From Tetragonia tetragonoides (lineage: Eukaryota; Streptophyta; Magnoliopsida; Caryophyllales; Aizoaceae), in the NCBI GenBank assembly GCA_038025085.1, contig CM076139.1:48030807-48094806 (forward strand): DNA of 64,000 nucleotides, written 5' to 3'. The translations under genes and the position numbers were made by a program. Position 1 is the first letter of the stretch; every line of letters begins with the position of its first letter. Of the stretch, positions 1 through 11,137 are shown in pieces. The notes under the pieces were generated by a model, which had not been told where the DNA came from, did no database searches, and was given only the letters and a program-made list of their open reading frames with translations.

Positions 1-990
1 CTAATGTTCTAGTCCAAGGAGAATGTAAGAGTCAAGAGGATTACAAGCCATTGGAATGAAGCTGGTTCTTGACCTTAGGAGGTCGATTTTGGAACTTGAA
101 TTATCAAGTCGAAGCGGTGCTCAAGTTTACAAGTCCGGGCTAAGAAATTGAATGAGTCTCTCTTACTCTAATACCTCTTTGTATCTAGTGTCCTAAGTTT
201 TATTTGTTTTCAAGTGTTCAACTTTAGTTTAGAAATTTATGTTTGGATGTTTGAGACAATTTATTAGTTCAATTTAGAATTAATATATTCAAGTTAATTT
301 TGGTATTCATGCGTTGCTTGAGTTAATTAATTTATGATTCATGTTTTTATATGGTCTGGAGACGTCCTTCTATGTTTGAATGTCAAATCAATTGCTATCG
401 TTTAATCGTTAGTTCGTATACTATTGAATGAACAAATTAGTAGCAACTAATTAAGAGGTTAATTGGTCGAACGATTGGGTCTTAATTAGGGCATTGCATG
501 ATCTAGACAAAATTACATTCTTGCTATCTTGGATTAATTATTCTAGGGTTAATGATGTCTTCCTAGTATTTATTTATTTTTGAGTCTTAGGATTGAGCTG
601 GTTCGGTTCAAGCTAGTAAAGGGAGATAGGGAGAAGCTAGCTGGTAGATTCTCTACAGTTAACCTACTAATTAACTTGGTTGTCAATGACAAAATCCGAC
701 TAAGGTAACTAAATTGTTTTGAACTTATCTGCGTAATTTGTATGCTTGTTTCACCTTTAAATATTAGGATAGTTAGTTTATTTTCTGTTTTTTTTAGTCT
801 TAGTGATTCTTCAATCAAACCCCCCCATTATGTCTTGTTATGTAATATGTGAACTAGGATTAGAGTAGAAGTTAACAAATTTAATTTCTGTCCTCGTGGG
901 ATCGACCCTTATTTATCCTATGCTATATTATCTATATTTTCGTGGTAGAAATAAGGTTTTTGAATTTGTATGCGCAAACGACGCGTATCA
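1..990 (+). mobile_element. LTR-like sequence, U5 end of a plus-oriented Ty3-type LTR
   Basis: No coding potential is visible. The last 130 bases (about 870-990) carry the pattern seen at the 3' end of many plant Athila/Tat-type LTRs: a CCTCGTGGGATCGACCC box, an AT-rich stretch with CTATATTATCTATA, and the end GACGCGTATCA. A diverged version of the same box lies in reverse complement at about 18600-18680. No primer-binding site follows, so this may be a solo LTR or a 3' LTR; its left end is outside the window. The family assignment is inferred from the conserved box only. Confidence 0.4.
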
Positions 991-1123
991 CTAAGGTCGC
1001 TAGCGGCGCTGGACAAGGCCGCTAGCGGCTCTGACAAGAGCCGCTGACGGCTCTGGTTTGGGCTTTTTCGTTAATTTCTGACTTCTTTTGGCCCGTATTT
1101 TTGCTATAAATAGGATTTACAGG
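991..1123 (+). promoter_or_regulatory. Promoter of the antisense DUF7745 frame, resembling an LTR U3
   Basis: Three GC-rich repeats with core GCCGCTAGCGG or GCCGCTGACGG (about 996-1056) are followed by GGCCCG and a TATAAATA box at 1105-1112. The minus-strand LTR at 8561-9858 has the same order: three such repeats (about 9450-9535), GGCCCG, then TATAAATA at 9367-9374. The shared layout suggests the antisense frame uses an LTR-derived promoter. No transcription start has been shown; a start about 30 bases after the TATA box would fall near 1135. Confidence 0.45.
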
Positions 1124-1127
1124 ATGC

Positions 1128-2526
1128 TTGATGTTGTATCACTTTCAGACTTTTAGCTCTCTCAAATTTCCCAAATCTTCTACCATAGTGAAATCCTTTG
1201 AAAACATGTTCGATGCTTGGTGCAAAAAGTTGACCATAGAAGACAAACTTGAATTGGCTCCGTTCCATGTTTCTACCTTGCTGACTTTAAGACCAACGAA
1301 AATATTGTGGCCCCTTCTTCGATCTGCTTTGAATTATTGGGACCCCGACTTGCATGTCTTTCGCTTTGGTAACTTTGACTTATGCCCTTTAGTTTAAGAA
1401 TTTGCTGCGATCACCAACATGCCTGATGTTCTTCCTCCAGCTGTGTCGTACTTGAGAGATGGTTTTAGTGATCAGTAAAGGAAATCCCTAGGCTTGTCAT
1501 CTGCAGAAGCCAAAAGCATGGTTCTTGGTGTCAATGTGGACTTGGTTCAACTCTGTGAAAAATTTGCTATTTCCTCTGACAAAAGTGCAATATTTAGGCG
1601 TTGCCGCCGACAAGCTTTTGTACTTTGCCTGTTGAACCGTCTATCGTTTGCTAACGCAGAATCGCCTAACTTGGGTAGAGCCTCGTTGCTGTGAGTGGTT
1701 AATCAAATGGTTGAAGGGCATTCTCCTTTGCATCTGGTTGTAGGGGAAACTATTATTGGGCTTGACAGGTTGAAAGTCTCTCTTCACGAAGCTTTTTCTG
1801 GCAGCCCCCTGCTGCTTCAAATTTGGTTATGTGAGCATCTGAGGCTAATAGAGTCACCAGAGAATATGATAGCTCGTGTCCCTCAAGTCTGGTCATAGAA
1901 AACTTATACTGCGGCTAGCTTCTTGGTTAGGAAAAGGCTACATTCTCGAAAGTCCCTTGCTGAATGGGATGCCTTTTTCCATGCAGGAACTGTTATCCGT
2001 TGGCATGTGTCCTGGTGGAGATTGACTTCCTTAGTGGCTTGTGACAATTTCGTTCCTCATACTACCATACTGGGTCCGTACAGGACTACTTTCTTCTTCC
2101 CCTCTAGGGTCATGAGGCAATACGGGTTGAAGCAGGTTATCCCTCATCAGGAGACTATGAGACCAACTATCGTAGTTTTGACCACTGAATTTGCTGCGGA
2201 TTAGGGAAAGTATTGGCGTAGCTGGGACCGCTGGACTGTACCTCGGGTGATTACCCCAACTCAAGTTTCTGAGACCTACTTGAATTAGCTTTCCTGCAGT
2301 GATGGAGAACTGAGACGAGCCCTTCGTCATGAGGAGTGGGACCAACTAAAGCCTAAGTATGACTCAAGAACAGGAAGCAAGAAAAGAAAGGAAGGGCCTC
2401 AGCTGGGAGGTTATCACGTACTGAAAAGAGGCAAGCCCCCAGTCAAGGGAGCGATCACAGGTCGTCCTCAAGCCAGGGTCCTTCAAGCAACTCTTCAACG
2501 AAGCCTTCTAAAGGGAAGAAGGATTA
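1128..2526 (+). pseudogene. DUF7745-type protein of a Tat/Retand element (antisense ORF), decayed
   Basis: One frame reads through about 1.3 kb with six in-frame stops (at 1395, 1476, 1692, 1896, 2202 and 2286) and one frameshift near 2410. The first likely initiator is the ATG at 1206, because the ATG at 1131 is too close to the TATA box. The start of the product has the features of plant DUF7745 proteins: W-KL near the N terminus, then a tract reading FWDP-like (YWDPDLHVFRFG) and DLCPL. The C-terminal tail is Ser/Lys-rich, as is usual for these proteins. Such frames are known on the opposite strand between integrase and the 3' LTR of Tat/Retand Ty3 elements, which is the position here. The biochemical role is unknown. 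The copy is not functional. Confidence 0.7.
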
Positions 2527-2668
2527 AAGTAGTTTTCTCAGAAAACAAGTCTAGTTTTAAAAAAAGAATAATAGTTTGTTTAGCTTAAATCCTCGTAGTT
2601 GCATTTTTTTTTTTTTTGGTAACCTTAGTAAGTTAATTTTTGCAATGTAAGCTTATTCGTTCAGTTTG

Positions 2669-2674
2669 AATAAA
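2669..2674 (+). terminator. Poly(A) signal of the antisense unit
   Basis: AATAAA lies about 140 bases after the natural stop of the DUF7745 frame, in an AT-rich stretch. With the TATA box at 1105 it frames a complete plus-strand transcription unit antisense to the retroelement. Position-based inference. Confidence 0.4.
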
Positions 2675-2945
2675 GATCATCCCTTTTTAATTGGAATTTT
2701 TGGATTGATTTTGGCCGGGCCCCTTAAAAGGGTTACCTATGTATCCAGTGTAGAATCAGGCCAGCATAGTTCGTTCAACTTGTGTACGTCTTTTTTTTTT
2801 CTTTTTCTTTTTTTTTTAGACGTAGCACTTCTTCAGTTGGTCCATATTTGGTGAGCTTACTGAACTCGATGCCGTCAATGTCCATGTGTCTGACCGCGCC
2901 TCCTGATAAGATGTCTTTGATGATGAACGAACCGGACCAGTTTGG

Positions 2946-4140
2946 TCAAAATTTGCCTATGGGGTCGGTAACTGGGGCGCGTAATTCTTTCCAAACTAAG
3001 TCCCCTTCCTTTAAATTCCGAGGTCGGACCTTTTTGTTGAATGCTCTTGCCATGCGCTGTTGGTACATGTAGGAATGGTCTAGGGCCTGTCGGCGTCTTT
3101 CATCCGTGAACATGAGTTCTTCGTAATGGGCTTGTAACCACTGGGTTTCAGGAATTTCACCCTCTAAGGCTATGCGCATGGAGGGTAGTTGGCTTCTATG
3201 GGTAGAACCACTTCCATTCCGTAGACTAGGGAATAAGGTGTTGCTCCTGTAGTGGATCTTATGGATGTCCTATATCCCCAAACAGAAAATGGGAGTTTTA
3301 TGGGCCAATCTTTATAGTTTTCTATCATCTTTTCAATGATAGTCTTGAGGTTTTTGTTGGCGGCTTCTACTGCGCCATTGGTTTGGGGACGGTAAGGGGA
3401 TGATTTGTGGTGCTGGATTTTGTAGTTTTTGAGGAGGGTGGCTATTTCGGCTTTGAAATGGGATCCATGATCACTAATGATTTCATGCGGAACACCTTAT
3501 CGGCAAATGATGTTGTTCCTTATGAATTTGGACACTTGTTTGGAGGTAAGGACGGCATAGGATTGGGCTTCGACCCATTTGGTAAAATAGTCTATGGCTA
3601 CTAGGATGTACTCATGTCCTCCCGAGCCTTTCGGGGTGATTTTACCAATGATGTCTATTCCCCATGTGTAAAACGACCAAGGGGATGTGAAGTTGTGGAG
3701 CATTGAGGGTGGCAGATGCTGCAGGTTGGCATATATCTGACACTTCTTGCACTTTTTGACATAGTCATACCAATCTCTTTCCATAGTGGTCCAGTAGTAG
3801 CCCAGTCGTAAGACCTTTCTAGAGAGAATTCGACCATTCATGTGTGGTCCGTACACACCATTGTGTACCTCGTCCATAATCTCTGCGGTTTTTTGGAGTT
3901 CACGCATCTGAGGTTGACCCCGTTGTGGGATTTCTTGTACAGAACCCCCTTGTATTCTATGTATTGTGCCGCTAAGAGACGGATGGCCGTTGAGCTCTTA
4001 GTGGTGCGTCTTGAGGGTATATCCCTTTGGTGATGTAGTTGAAGACGTCTTGGTACCAAGGATCCTCTTCGATTGGAGCCAGAGTCATTTCGAGGTTGTT
4101 GCAAAAGGCTGGCTCGCTTTTTCTTTGTGGATTGGCATCG
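2946..4140 (-). pseudogene. Integrase of Ty3 element 1, frameshifted
   Basis: The minus strand carries the whole integrase in pieces. The zinc-binding domain is at 3907-3720 (H-x-GVYGPH then CKKCQIY). The catalytic core starts near 3690 with WGIDIIG and AIDYFTKWVEA, and after a TAA stop at 3497-3499 continues in the same frame with GVPHEIISDHG and the Q-T-N-G-A-V-E-A-A-N motif. The C-terminal part runs to 2946. So D, D and E catalytic positions are readable. A frameshift near 3975 and another near 3905 join the N-terminal part (to about 4140, with IEEDPWYQDV). The enzyme would insert element cDNA into the genome; this copy is dead. Confidence 0.75.
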
Positions 4141-4545
4141 TTGAGGGAGTTCAGTTACTCAAATTCCTGTAAAAAGTGATGATATGCATTCTTGCTTTGC
4201 GAAGTTTACTTACATTGCTTAAATTGGTTAGTTAATGATTTGTGCAACTTTGTGTTCATTGGATTTATCAATAGCTAAACAAGGAAAGAAATGAGCAAAA
4301 GGAATTTTTATTGATTTGCAAAAAGAGATAAGCACACATGACTTTAGAGAAGAGGGTCTCTAATACCCGTCAAAAAGAAACTAGACTTAGAAAGAAAAGT
4401 AAAAGGGAAACACCCCCCGTTCTAGACTCAACCTAAAGATTTATCTAGGATCCTAACTCGACAAACTTAGGGACTCACACTCAATTCCTCTAGCTCCTAC
4501 GGGTAGCCAACTAATTCCAGGCCTCGTAGGTATCATCCTCTTCTT
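4141..4545. other. Noncoding stretch where reverse transcriptase would be expected
   Basis: No reading frame of note. On the minus strand the upstream frame stops at 4546, and the stretch holds an AATCAATAAAAATTCC-like poly(A) signal region near 4300-4315. Ty3 elements have reverse transcriptase and RNase H (about 1.5 kb) between protease and integrase. Here only about 400 noncoding bases remain, so a deletion or a recombination between elements removed them. Confidence 0.5.
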
Positions 4546-5478
4546 TCAGGGGAGGCATAATCTCTCCGGGTCTATGATTTCCTGTATGTCGTCCTTCAGA
4601 CGGACGCAGTCATCCGTGTAGTGGCCGAAGACTCGATGATAGTGGCAATATAAATCTTTATCCCTCTTTATCTCCTGGAAGTTGTCAGTCGGAATCATGG
4701 GCTTAAGGTCTCCTCTCCACAAGAGGACATTCATAACGTACCCAATGGGGGCGTTCAGTGGAGCGTACTGTTTCAGGTTGAAGCGACGCCACCCTTTTAT
4801 GGCCCAAGTGCTGGGAGACCACATGGTTCCTCGATCAATGAAGGAGGTGATTACCCTTTTTAGGCGCTTGCACTGGTTGGTATGATGCCCATTGGCTTCA
4901 CAATATTTGCACCAAAGATAGGGATTCCCGTCTCTTAGAAGAATTTGAGAAGTAGGTCTTCTCGGATGAGCGTATCCGTACTTGACCATCTGGCTAAACA
5001 TCTCATCCTGTTGGAAACAAGCTTCTCCTTTAGCCAAAACAAAGTTACACTCTGTGAGTCGTTCTAGTGAAGCAATTTTTTCCTTCATCTGCCGAATTGA
5101 ATTGTGGTGGTGTGCCACATAGATGGAAATCCCTTCGATGGTTTCTTTTATTTCTTCGAACTCATCAGGTTCTCCTATTTCTTCAGGAGAGTACGTTTCG
5201 AACTCTTCAGCTCCAACGGAGGTGTAAGACTTGGTATCTTCTTCTATGACGGCCACTTCTTCTGGAGAGAACCCCCAAAGGTCAATGTCTTCACTATCAT
5301 GTTCTATCTTTAAGACAGGAGCCTTATCAATGGTGGCTTTGATAGGATTGGCTTCGATTTCCACAATTTCTCCTTCTAGCATCATCTTGACTTTCTGATG
5401 GAGGATAGAGGCTACAGCATTTAAACCATGGAGCCAAGGTCGCCCCAATAACAAGTTGAAAATGGTCGGAATATCCAT
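4546..5478 (-). pseudogene. End of protease plus a region with two extra zinc knuckles (element 1)
   Basis: The 310-codon frame begins with NLLLGRPWLH, the conserved end of a Ty3 protease, followed by an acidic linker (residues about 55-110). It then carries CKYCEANGHHTNQC, a perfect C-x2-C-x4-H-x4-C zinc knuckle, near residue 190, and CHYHRVFGHYTDDC, a C-x2-H-x4-H-x4-C variant, near residue 280. Zinc knuckles normally sit in gag before protease, so a second set after protease is odd. It may be a duplicated gag-like segment brought in by recombination. The frame is open to a stop at 4546, where the coding sequence ends. Confidence 0.6.
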
Positions 5479-5899
5479 GACATAAAACTAGATCATTTTC
5501 TCTATAGCTCCAGAGGTGACGTTGATGGTTATGGTGCCAAGGACCTTTCGACTGGAGTTGTCATAAGCACGTAGGCCTTGTGCTGAGTGAGCCAAATTCT
5601 TGATATCTGCCCAATTTTGCTGCAGTTCTCAATGGGCATACATTTACGGCAGATCCATTGTCCACTAGAGTCATATGCATATACTTGCCCATGGCAAATA
5701 CAGTCAAGTATAGAGCATTATTGTGTGAGGATCCTTCGGGAGGTAGCTCGCTGACGGAGAACGTGATAGTTGGTTGAGGTTTATCCCCTACTGGGAAATT
5801 GACCAGCTCTTCGGCCTCACATCTTGTAACACTGAAACTTTGGACAAGGCTTCCAGAATGGCTTGTCGGCGTTCGTAGGACGAGGCTAAGAGCTGCCAA
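5479..5899 (-). pseudogene. Aspartic protease core of Ty3 element 1
   Basis: The minus-strand frame 5899-5561 overlaps the end of gag in another frame; the switch lies near 5800. It reads AEELVNFPVGDKPQP, then MTLVDNGSAVNVCP. The D-N-G triad replaces the usual D-S/T-G of retropepsins; this is common in Tat-lineage copies. A further frameshift near 5590 and a stop at about 5490 separate it from the NLLLGRPW end. The enzyme would cleave the Gag-Pol polyprotein inside the virus-like particle. Confidence 0.65.
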
Positions 5900-7512
5900 A
5901 TGGAGATATCTGCCTTGATTCTTTTGAGGTGTCCTATGATGGGAGATTCTTTGTCTTTAGCCGGAATTTCTTGAGCTTCTTCTTTGGCTGGAGGCTGAAC
6001 TCTGTCACTATAGATGTTTGGTGGCCTATAATGACGACCAGAACGTGTCAAATGGGCCACGCCTACGGGAGATCTGGTTTGGACCTCCCATACGTCTTTC
6101 TCGTCACTGTCCCATATTCCGGCAATCTCGAGTCCCAAAGCATCTTCAATACTAATATGCAGGATTGCTCCTAAAGGGTTGTTTGAGTTGCTGGGTGCTT
6201 GACCAGGTTTTGGTAAGGGTATGGTACCGTTCTCAATCCTATCTTGGATAGCATGTTCAAGAGCCCAACAGTTGTTTGTGTCATGCCCTTTTCCTTGATA
6301 GTATTTGCAGTATTCTCTTTCTTTCCAGTTGCGGCCTCTAACAGATGGTTCAGGAGTAGGTCCGATAGGCTGCAATAGATTATTTTTTATCATTCTTTCA
6401 AGAGCATGTGACAAGGTCATACCAAGAGGGGTAAATTTCCTTGGTGGCTTTCTTTCAGCAAAGGTATTCACAGCAGCTACCTCATTAACCTGAGCACCAG
6501 AAGAGGCTCCAGCAGTTGTCCTCTTGTCTCTCCCATAAGTGAAGGGCTTAGGGGTGACCTGGTCTTTGTTTTTGTTGAGATCGTCTACAATGAGGATGCC
6601 AACGTCATAAAGACGCTGGTATGAGTCAATGGCCTGATATTGAAGGTGGTTCTTATAGGCTGGTTGCAGGTTCTTAATGAAATGTCTAATTTGTTCAGTC
6701 TCAAAGGGTCTTTCCACCATTTCACCTATCTTGGATTTCCATCGACGGAGGAATTTAGTGAATCCCTCGTTCTTCTCTTGAGTGGTGATTTCAAGTTCTC
6801 TCAAGGTGATGGGGAGCGTAGCGTTATCCTTGTATCGAGCCAGGAAGACTGTGGTAAAATCGGACCAGGTTGGGTAGCTTTCTAGATCCAGGGTGTAAAA
6901 CCACCGTCGAGCATGTGTATCAAGGGTCTGGGGAAACAAATGGGCATAGAGTTTCTTGTTGATTCCCCTTAGAGCCATAGCGGTAGTGAAAGATTTCAGG
7001 TGATCCTGCGGATTGTCGACTCCAGTGAAGGTGGGTACTTCAGGCATAGAGAATTTGGCCGGAAGTTTGCCTTTGATCTTAGTGTCAAACTTTCCTACAT
7101 TGGCACTGTAGTTGGAAATCAGGCCGCTACTCTTGAGCACAGAGGTGATCTTAGCTAGCATGGCATTTGGCCCTTCTTCCTCAGAGTCGGAATCAGAGGG
7201 AACTCTTGTTTCTTCTTCTCTTTTCCTTTCCATATCTTAAATCTTGAGTCGTACCCTTTCTAGCTCACTCATGAGTTCATCCAGTCTTTCATCAGTGGTC
7301 TTAGGCATCGTGAAGTTGGGAAGAGTGATAGGTGTGGAGAAAAAGGTATGTAGTGATGGAGAATTTATGGATGGGGAGGCTGTTTGCGGTGGAGGTAAAC
7401 GAGAGCCTGGTGGTGTAGACGGTTGTAGACGAACCAGGCTTGCCGAAGGCCGAGCCCAACTTTTCTCAAGTTTTCCTTTCTTCTTTGGACCCCCTATCGT
7501 GAATAGGAAGCA
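5788..7512 (-). pseudogene. Gag of Ty3 element 1
   Basis: The main open part is 7233-5788 (481 codons). In-frame coding extends upstream to about 7512, including MPKTTDERLDELMSELERV, but one TAA stop lies just before the methionine at 7233. The retrotransposon gag capsid domain is at about residues 60-225 of the open frame (ARRWFYTLDLESYPTW, FTKFLRRWKSK). A degenerate zinc knuckle, CKYYQGKGHDTNNC (second Cys replaced by Tyr), lies near residue 315. Gag would form the particle that packages element RNA. Confidence 0.75.
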
Positions 7513-8541
7513 TGGAGCACTTAGTAACGAGAAAATACCATGAGACTCTCACTAATAAAAAAAAAAGTTAACCCACATATAGAAAAACACATTGTCTTAG
7601 AAAAAAAAGGTCCTTAAGCCTAAATGCCCAGATATTTCCCTAATATCAAAGGAAAATAAAGTCAATGAACGAAAATAGGAAAAAGTTTGATTATCCTATT
7701 TTTTTATTTTTCTAGACTCAAAGAAAATGGAAAATGGGATAAAATAAAATAAAAGAATTTCGGTCTTTTTTTATTTTGATTTTTTTTAATTTTCGGCGGC
7801 TTTTTTTATTTTTGCCGATTTTATTTATTTTATTTATTTATTTTTTCCTTTTTTTTGACCGAATCTGAATTACATCAAAAGAAAAAGAAAAATAAAGAAA
7901 TAGAAAAAGGGAGAGGGAAAATTGGGAGACTGACTCTTTGTTTTTTGCTAAATGATCCTAGAAAATTGTTCATGACTTTTAGAATATATCATCGAGAAAA
8001 TGATGGGTGTTCATTGAATTTGAATTCTCGCACCATCTTCGGGCATTAGGAACTAGCTAAAAATCAAAGAAAGGTTTCTAACACGTAAGTACATGTTGGC
8101 ACATAATCACAATATTCATGCATTCAGGCAAGCATTACAACAACATAATTACAGGCAAACATGTGATCAGACGGACATTACAACGACACATGCGCAACAA
8201 GCAAGCGGATGCATAAATGTAGGTTAGAGGCTTTTGGCTCCTGTGAGGTTACCACGACAAATTACAATTTCCGTTCGGCGGATGCTCGACACATCAATTG
8301 TAATTCTTTTCATCAACAAGGATTGATGAGTCATGGGTGAGGAAGCGTCGATTTGCACGATAGGACAACTGTATATTCCTTTCGATATACAGGTTGTCTA
8401 CGAGTTGCGACACAAACTTTCTCGAGGGTCGATAAGGGTCAAAAGTTTGTGCCAAAGCACATGGCAATGATGCAAAAATATGGAACATGTTATTACACAA
8501 TTAAGCAAACTTGACTTTCGAGTCTCACCCTCTTAAATAAA
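7513..8541 (-). other. Leader region of Ty3 element 1
   Basis: This stretch between the primer site and gag has no convincing frame. It is AT-rich around 7540-7950 with poly(T) and poly(A) runs, which suggests slippage and decay. Long untranslated leaders are usual in Tat elements. Confidence 0.45.
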
Positions 8542-8559
8542 TCCCCAGTGAAGTCGCCA
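8542..8559 (-). promoter_or_regulatory. Primer-binding site of element 1
   Basis: On the minus strand the sequence is TGGCGACTTCACTGGGGA, one base after the LTR end TTACA. It would pair with the 3' CCA end of a tRNA; the form TGGCGACTCYGCTGGGGA is known from Tat/Ogre elements and assigned to tRNA-Arg. Two or three mismatches to that form fit an aged copy. The tRNA assignment is from memory of the family. Confidence 0.6.
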
Positions 8560-8560
8560 C

Positions 8561-9858
8561 TGTAAGGACCTGGGATTTTCGTCCAATCCAATGTTATTGG
8601 TTTCCATGGAGTGCGTCCTTATAGAAAATTTGTAAGTTGGGGGTTTAGATAAGTTCAAGCGACCATCGAGTTAGAAAAGATTTTGTAAAGACTTGAATTG
8701 AATAAAAACCAAGAAAGAGGTCACAAATCTACTATCGGCGTTTTATCGAAGGGACAAACCGAAGGGACAACCCAATAGCGCGATAAGTGAACTAATCATA
8801 TTTTTAGAAAGACTCCCGCTCATATAGAACATATGAGTACCCAAGAATAAAGGGTTCGGGGGCGAAGGTACGAGGTGGGAAGGTGTTAGGCACCCAACTC
8901 GCCCGTACTATGACGTCCTCTGAAAACTCAAGTTTGCTTAATAATTTAAAGACATAACTCCCATACAAAATCTGATTAACAACCTAGACTTAGACTATTA
9001 ATTGGTTCATCACAAGCATCACAACATTTATTTTTAACCCTTGTTTTAGACATGCATTTGATTGGCAAATTGAGCATTACAACGACTAGACATGCTTGGA
9101 AGGACAATAATTAGGAAGCAATAAAAGACGTTATTTAGCATGATATCTACATTATGACTACTAGAAAATAAACAATTAAGCAATTAATTTGATTTGACCT
9201 CTGAGGAGTTAGTACCTGAACTGTAGGTTATATTTGACAAGAATAGTAAAAGACAAGATCTCAAGAATAAATTTGGAAGAAAGAGGGAGAGGCTCAGAGT
9301 CAATACTATTGAGAATAGAGGTTGTCAACTGTAGACTGTGTGATTTGAACTGAGGGAGGAGGATCGTATTTATAGGCGCAGGGAAGTAAGGTTGGACGGC
9401 TGAAAAGGAGCCGAAAATTGAATTGGGCTTGAAAAATGAGTCGGGCCAGAAGCCACGTCAGCGCCGCTAGCTGCCCTAGGATTTTAGTCAGCGCCGCTAG
9501 CGGCCTTGGGTTTTATCCCAGCGCCGCTGACGGCTCTCAGCTGCCAGCTGGGTGTCTTCATAATGACGACATCCAGTCTATTTTTATTTTCCGGAAGAAT
9601 TTTAGTATTCAAAAAAATATGAAAAGACTGTTCTGAATCGCAACTTGGCGATCGGAAGTCGGAAAGGGGCATGAGAGGTGTCATTGGAAAGCTCTTGAAC
9701 GGGGCTTTTGAATGGGGTTGGAATAAATGAGTGTTTGGAGGAAAATCTGAGACCTTATCTTAACTATTAAAGCCAAAACAACCTTCAAGTTTATAAATTA
9801 CTCCTTTCATCATCGGGCTTTTGTGGAGAAATCTGAAGGCGCTTTTTTGGCGTCTACA
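8561..9858 (-). repeat. 5' LTR of Ty3 element 1
   Basis: On the plus strand the segment begins TGTAAGGACC and ends GTCTACA, giving short inverted ends TGTA/TACA, and it abuts a primer site. On the minus strand it has a TATA box (9367-9374) and, upstream of it, three GC-rich repeats with core CCGCTAGCGG. The tract GGTGGGAAGGTGTTAGGCAC near 8874-8893 recurs in plant Tat LTRs. Length 1298 bases. The outer end at 9858 is chosen from the TG..CA rule, and no second LTR in the window can confirm it. Confidence 0.6.
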
Positions 9859-10769
9859 ATATCCAATATCATAGGCAACTATACACTTACACAAGTTTTC
9901 ACAAAAGCCATGTAGCTCAAGCATCAATTTAGGTTCAAGAGTTTAAAGGGTTAAATTCTCTGTTTTCGGGTGATTATTACAGCAGTTCTGTATTTTGGCC
10001 ATATCTCACTCGTTAGACGCCGTATCGAGGTGATTCAAAAACCTATGGAAACCTTACAACGAGGGATACAACTTTCATGCTTTGACCATCTTTATAATCC
10101 AAACTTAAAACAGTCTAATTGAAGCATGAAGGTGCAAAACAGGATTTCACTCACCAAATAATCCACACAAATCCAAATATTCAATCATTCATACTCAAGC
10201 AACTTAATAATTAAAATTTCAGAACGAAGCACATATCAATTCACACAAGAACATCATGCCCAATCGAATAGAAAGTTGGTTACTTGTCAATCGAATCCAA
10301 GCAAATAAGTGTCCAACAACCTTCAATCAATCCTTCACTATCTAACATATAAATATGTAACAATCCAATCAATCACTAATAAAACCCATAAAATTTAGAA
10401 TTTTGAATTCGAAACCCAAAACAGAATTTTAGGGCTTGACGGAAAACAAACCAGCAATTTGGGTGGTGGTTCTGCTCGTCGCCGGAATCTATGGCAGCAG
10501 CAAGCACGAAGGAAGGGGAAAACCCAAAACAGAGGAGAGAAAGTGATGGAAGTAGTGATGAAGAACAATGGCAGTGATGGTGTCGTGGTTCTGTGAGGCA
10601 AAACAGGAGAGAGAGGGTTTTTTTTTTTTTTCTTTTAAGCGTGACACTGTGAATGAAAGAGAAGGAGACCCCTTTTCTTTTTAATAGGCATAAAGATTAG
10701 AGAGGGAAGACTTAAGCCCAAAATACAATTAGAGCAACACAAAACCACTCAAAAACTGATTTCTAATTT
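9859..10769. mobile_element. Unassigned insertion cutting the pol gene of element 2
   Basis: The pol frame of element 2 stops matching after ITYISAK near 10770, and element 1 begins at 9858; the 0.9 kb between has no coding sequence. The stretch around 9990-10075 (TTTTGGCCATATCTCACTCG and following) is of a type often seen in plant LTRs, so a solo LTR is possible. I could not define ends or a target duplication. Confidence 0.3.
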
Positions 10770-11086
10770 TTTGCACTGATATAAGTTATTCTGGGATTTT
10801 CTTTAGTACCCAGATTAACTTCTTCTAATGGATCTTGTATTTCCATTTTTATGTATTCATTATTTTCCCAGATTCATTCTGGTACTTCATAGGTGATATT
10901 CTCTTCTTGCATTTCTTTCAATTCATTAGTCATCGCGTGAATCAATTTTTGTGCACTGTTTAATTCTGCCACCACTCTTAGGGTTTTATCTAAGGCTTTC
11001 TTTAATTCAACTAGAGAACCATTTTCTTCGTAAAAAACATCTGTATTAATTCGAATAGGATTTTTACAAGCTGTTGTGCTAGACAT
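10770..11086 (-). pseudogene. N-terminal part of Ty3 pol, element 2
   Basis: The frame starts MSSTTACKNPIRINTDVF and encodes a Glu/Lys-rich helical stretch to a stop at 10874. After the stop, the same frame continues with IQDPLEEVNLGTKENPR and ITYIS, the linker that precedes reverse transcriptase in Tat elements. The sequence then breaks at an insertion. No catalytic residues remain. Confidence 0.5.
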
Positions 11087-11137
11087 AATAACTATTTAAA
11101 AATAAGATATTAATTACAACTATTTCTAATCCTATCT

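Larger units (their letters stand above)
991..9858 (-). mobile_element. Decayed Tat/Retand-type Ty3 LTR retrotransposon (element 1)
   Basis: Read on the minus strand, the order is 5' LTR (8561-9858), primer site (8542-8559), leader, gag (about 5788-7512), protease (about 5400-5850), a region with two extra zinc knuckles (4546-5400), integrase (2946-4140), then the antisense DUF7745 frame. This order and the antisense frame point to the Tat lineage. Frameshifts or stops occur in every coding part, and reverse transcriptase and RNase H are absent between 4140 and 4546. The 3' LTR is not recognisable inside the window; it may lie to the left. The element sits downstream of a second Tat-like element, so it may have inserted into it. 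Confidence 0.65.

Noticed and set aside
3655..3837. Additional minus-strand ORF within integrase
   Set aside because: It is a shadow of the integrase frame on the same strand.
9859..9863. ATATC as the target duplication of element 1
   Set aside because: The other end of the element lies outside the window, so no second copy can be compared.
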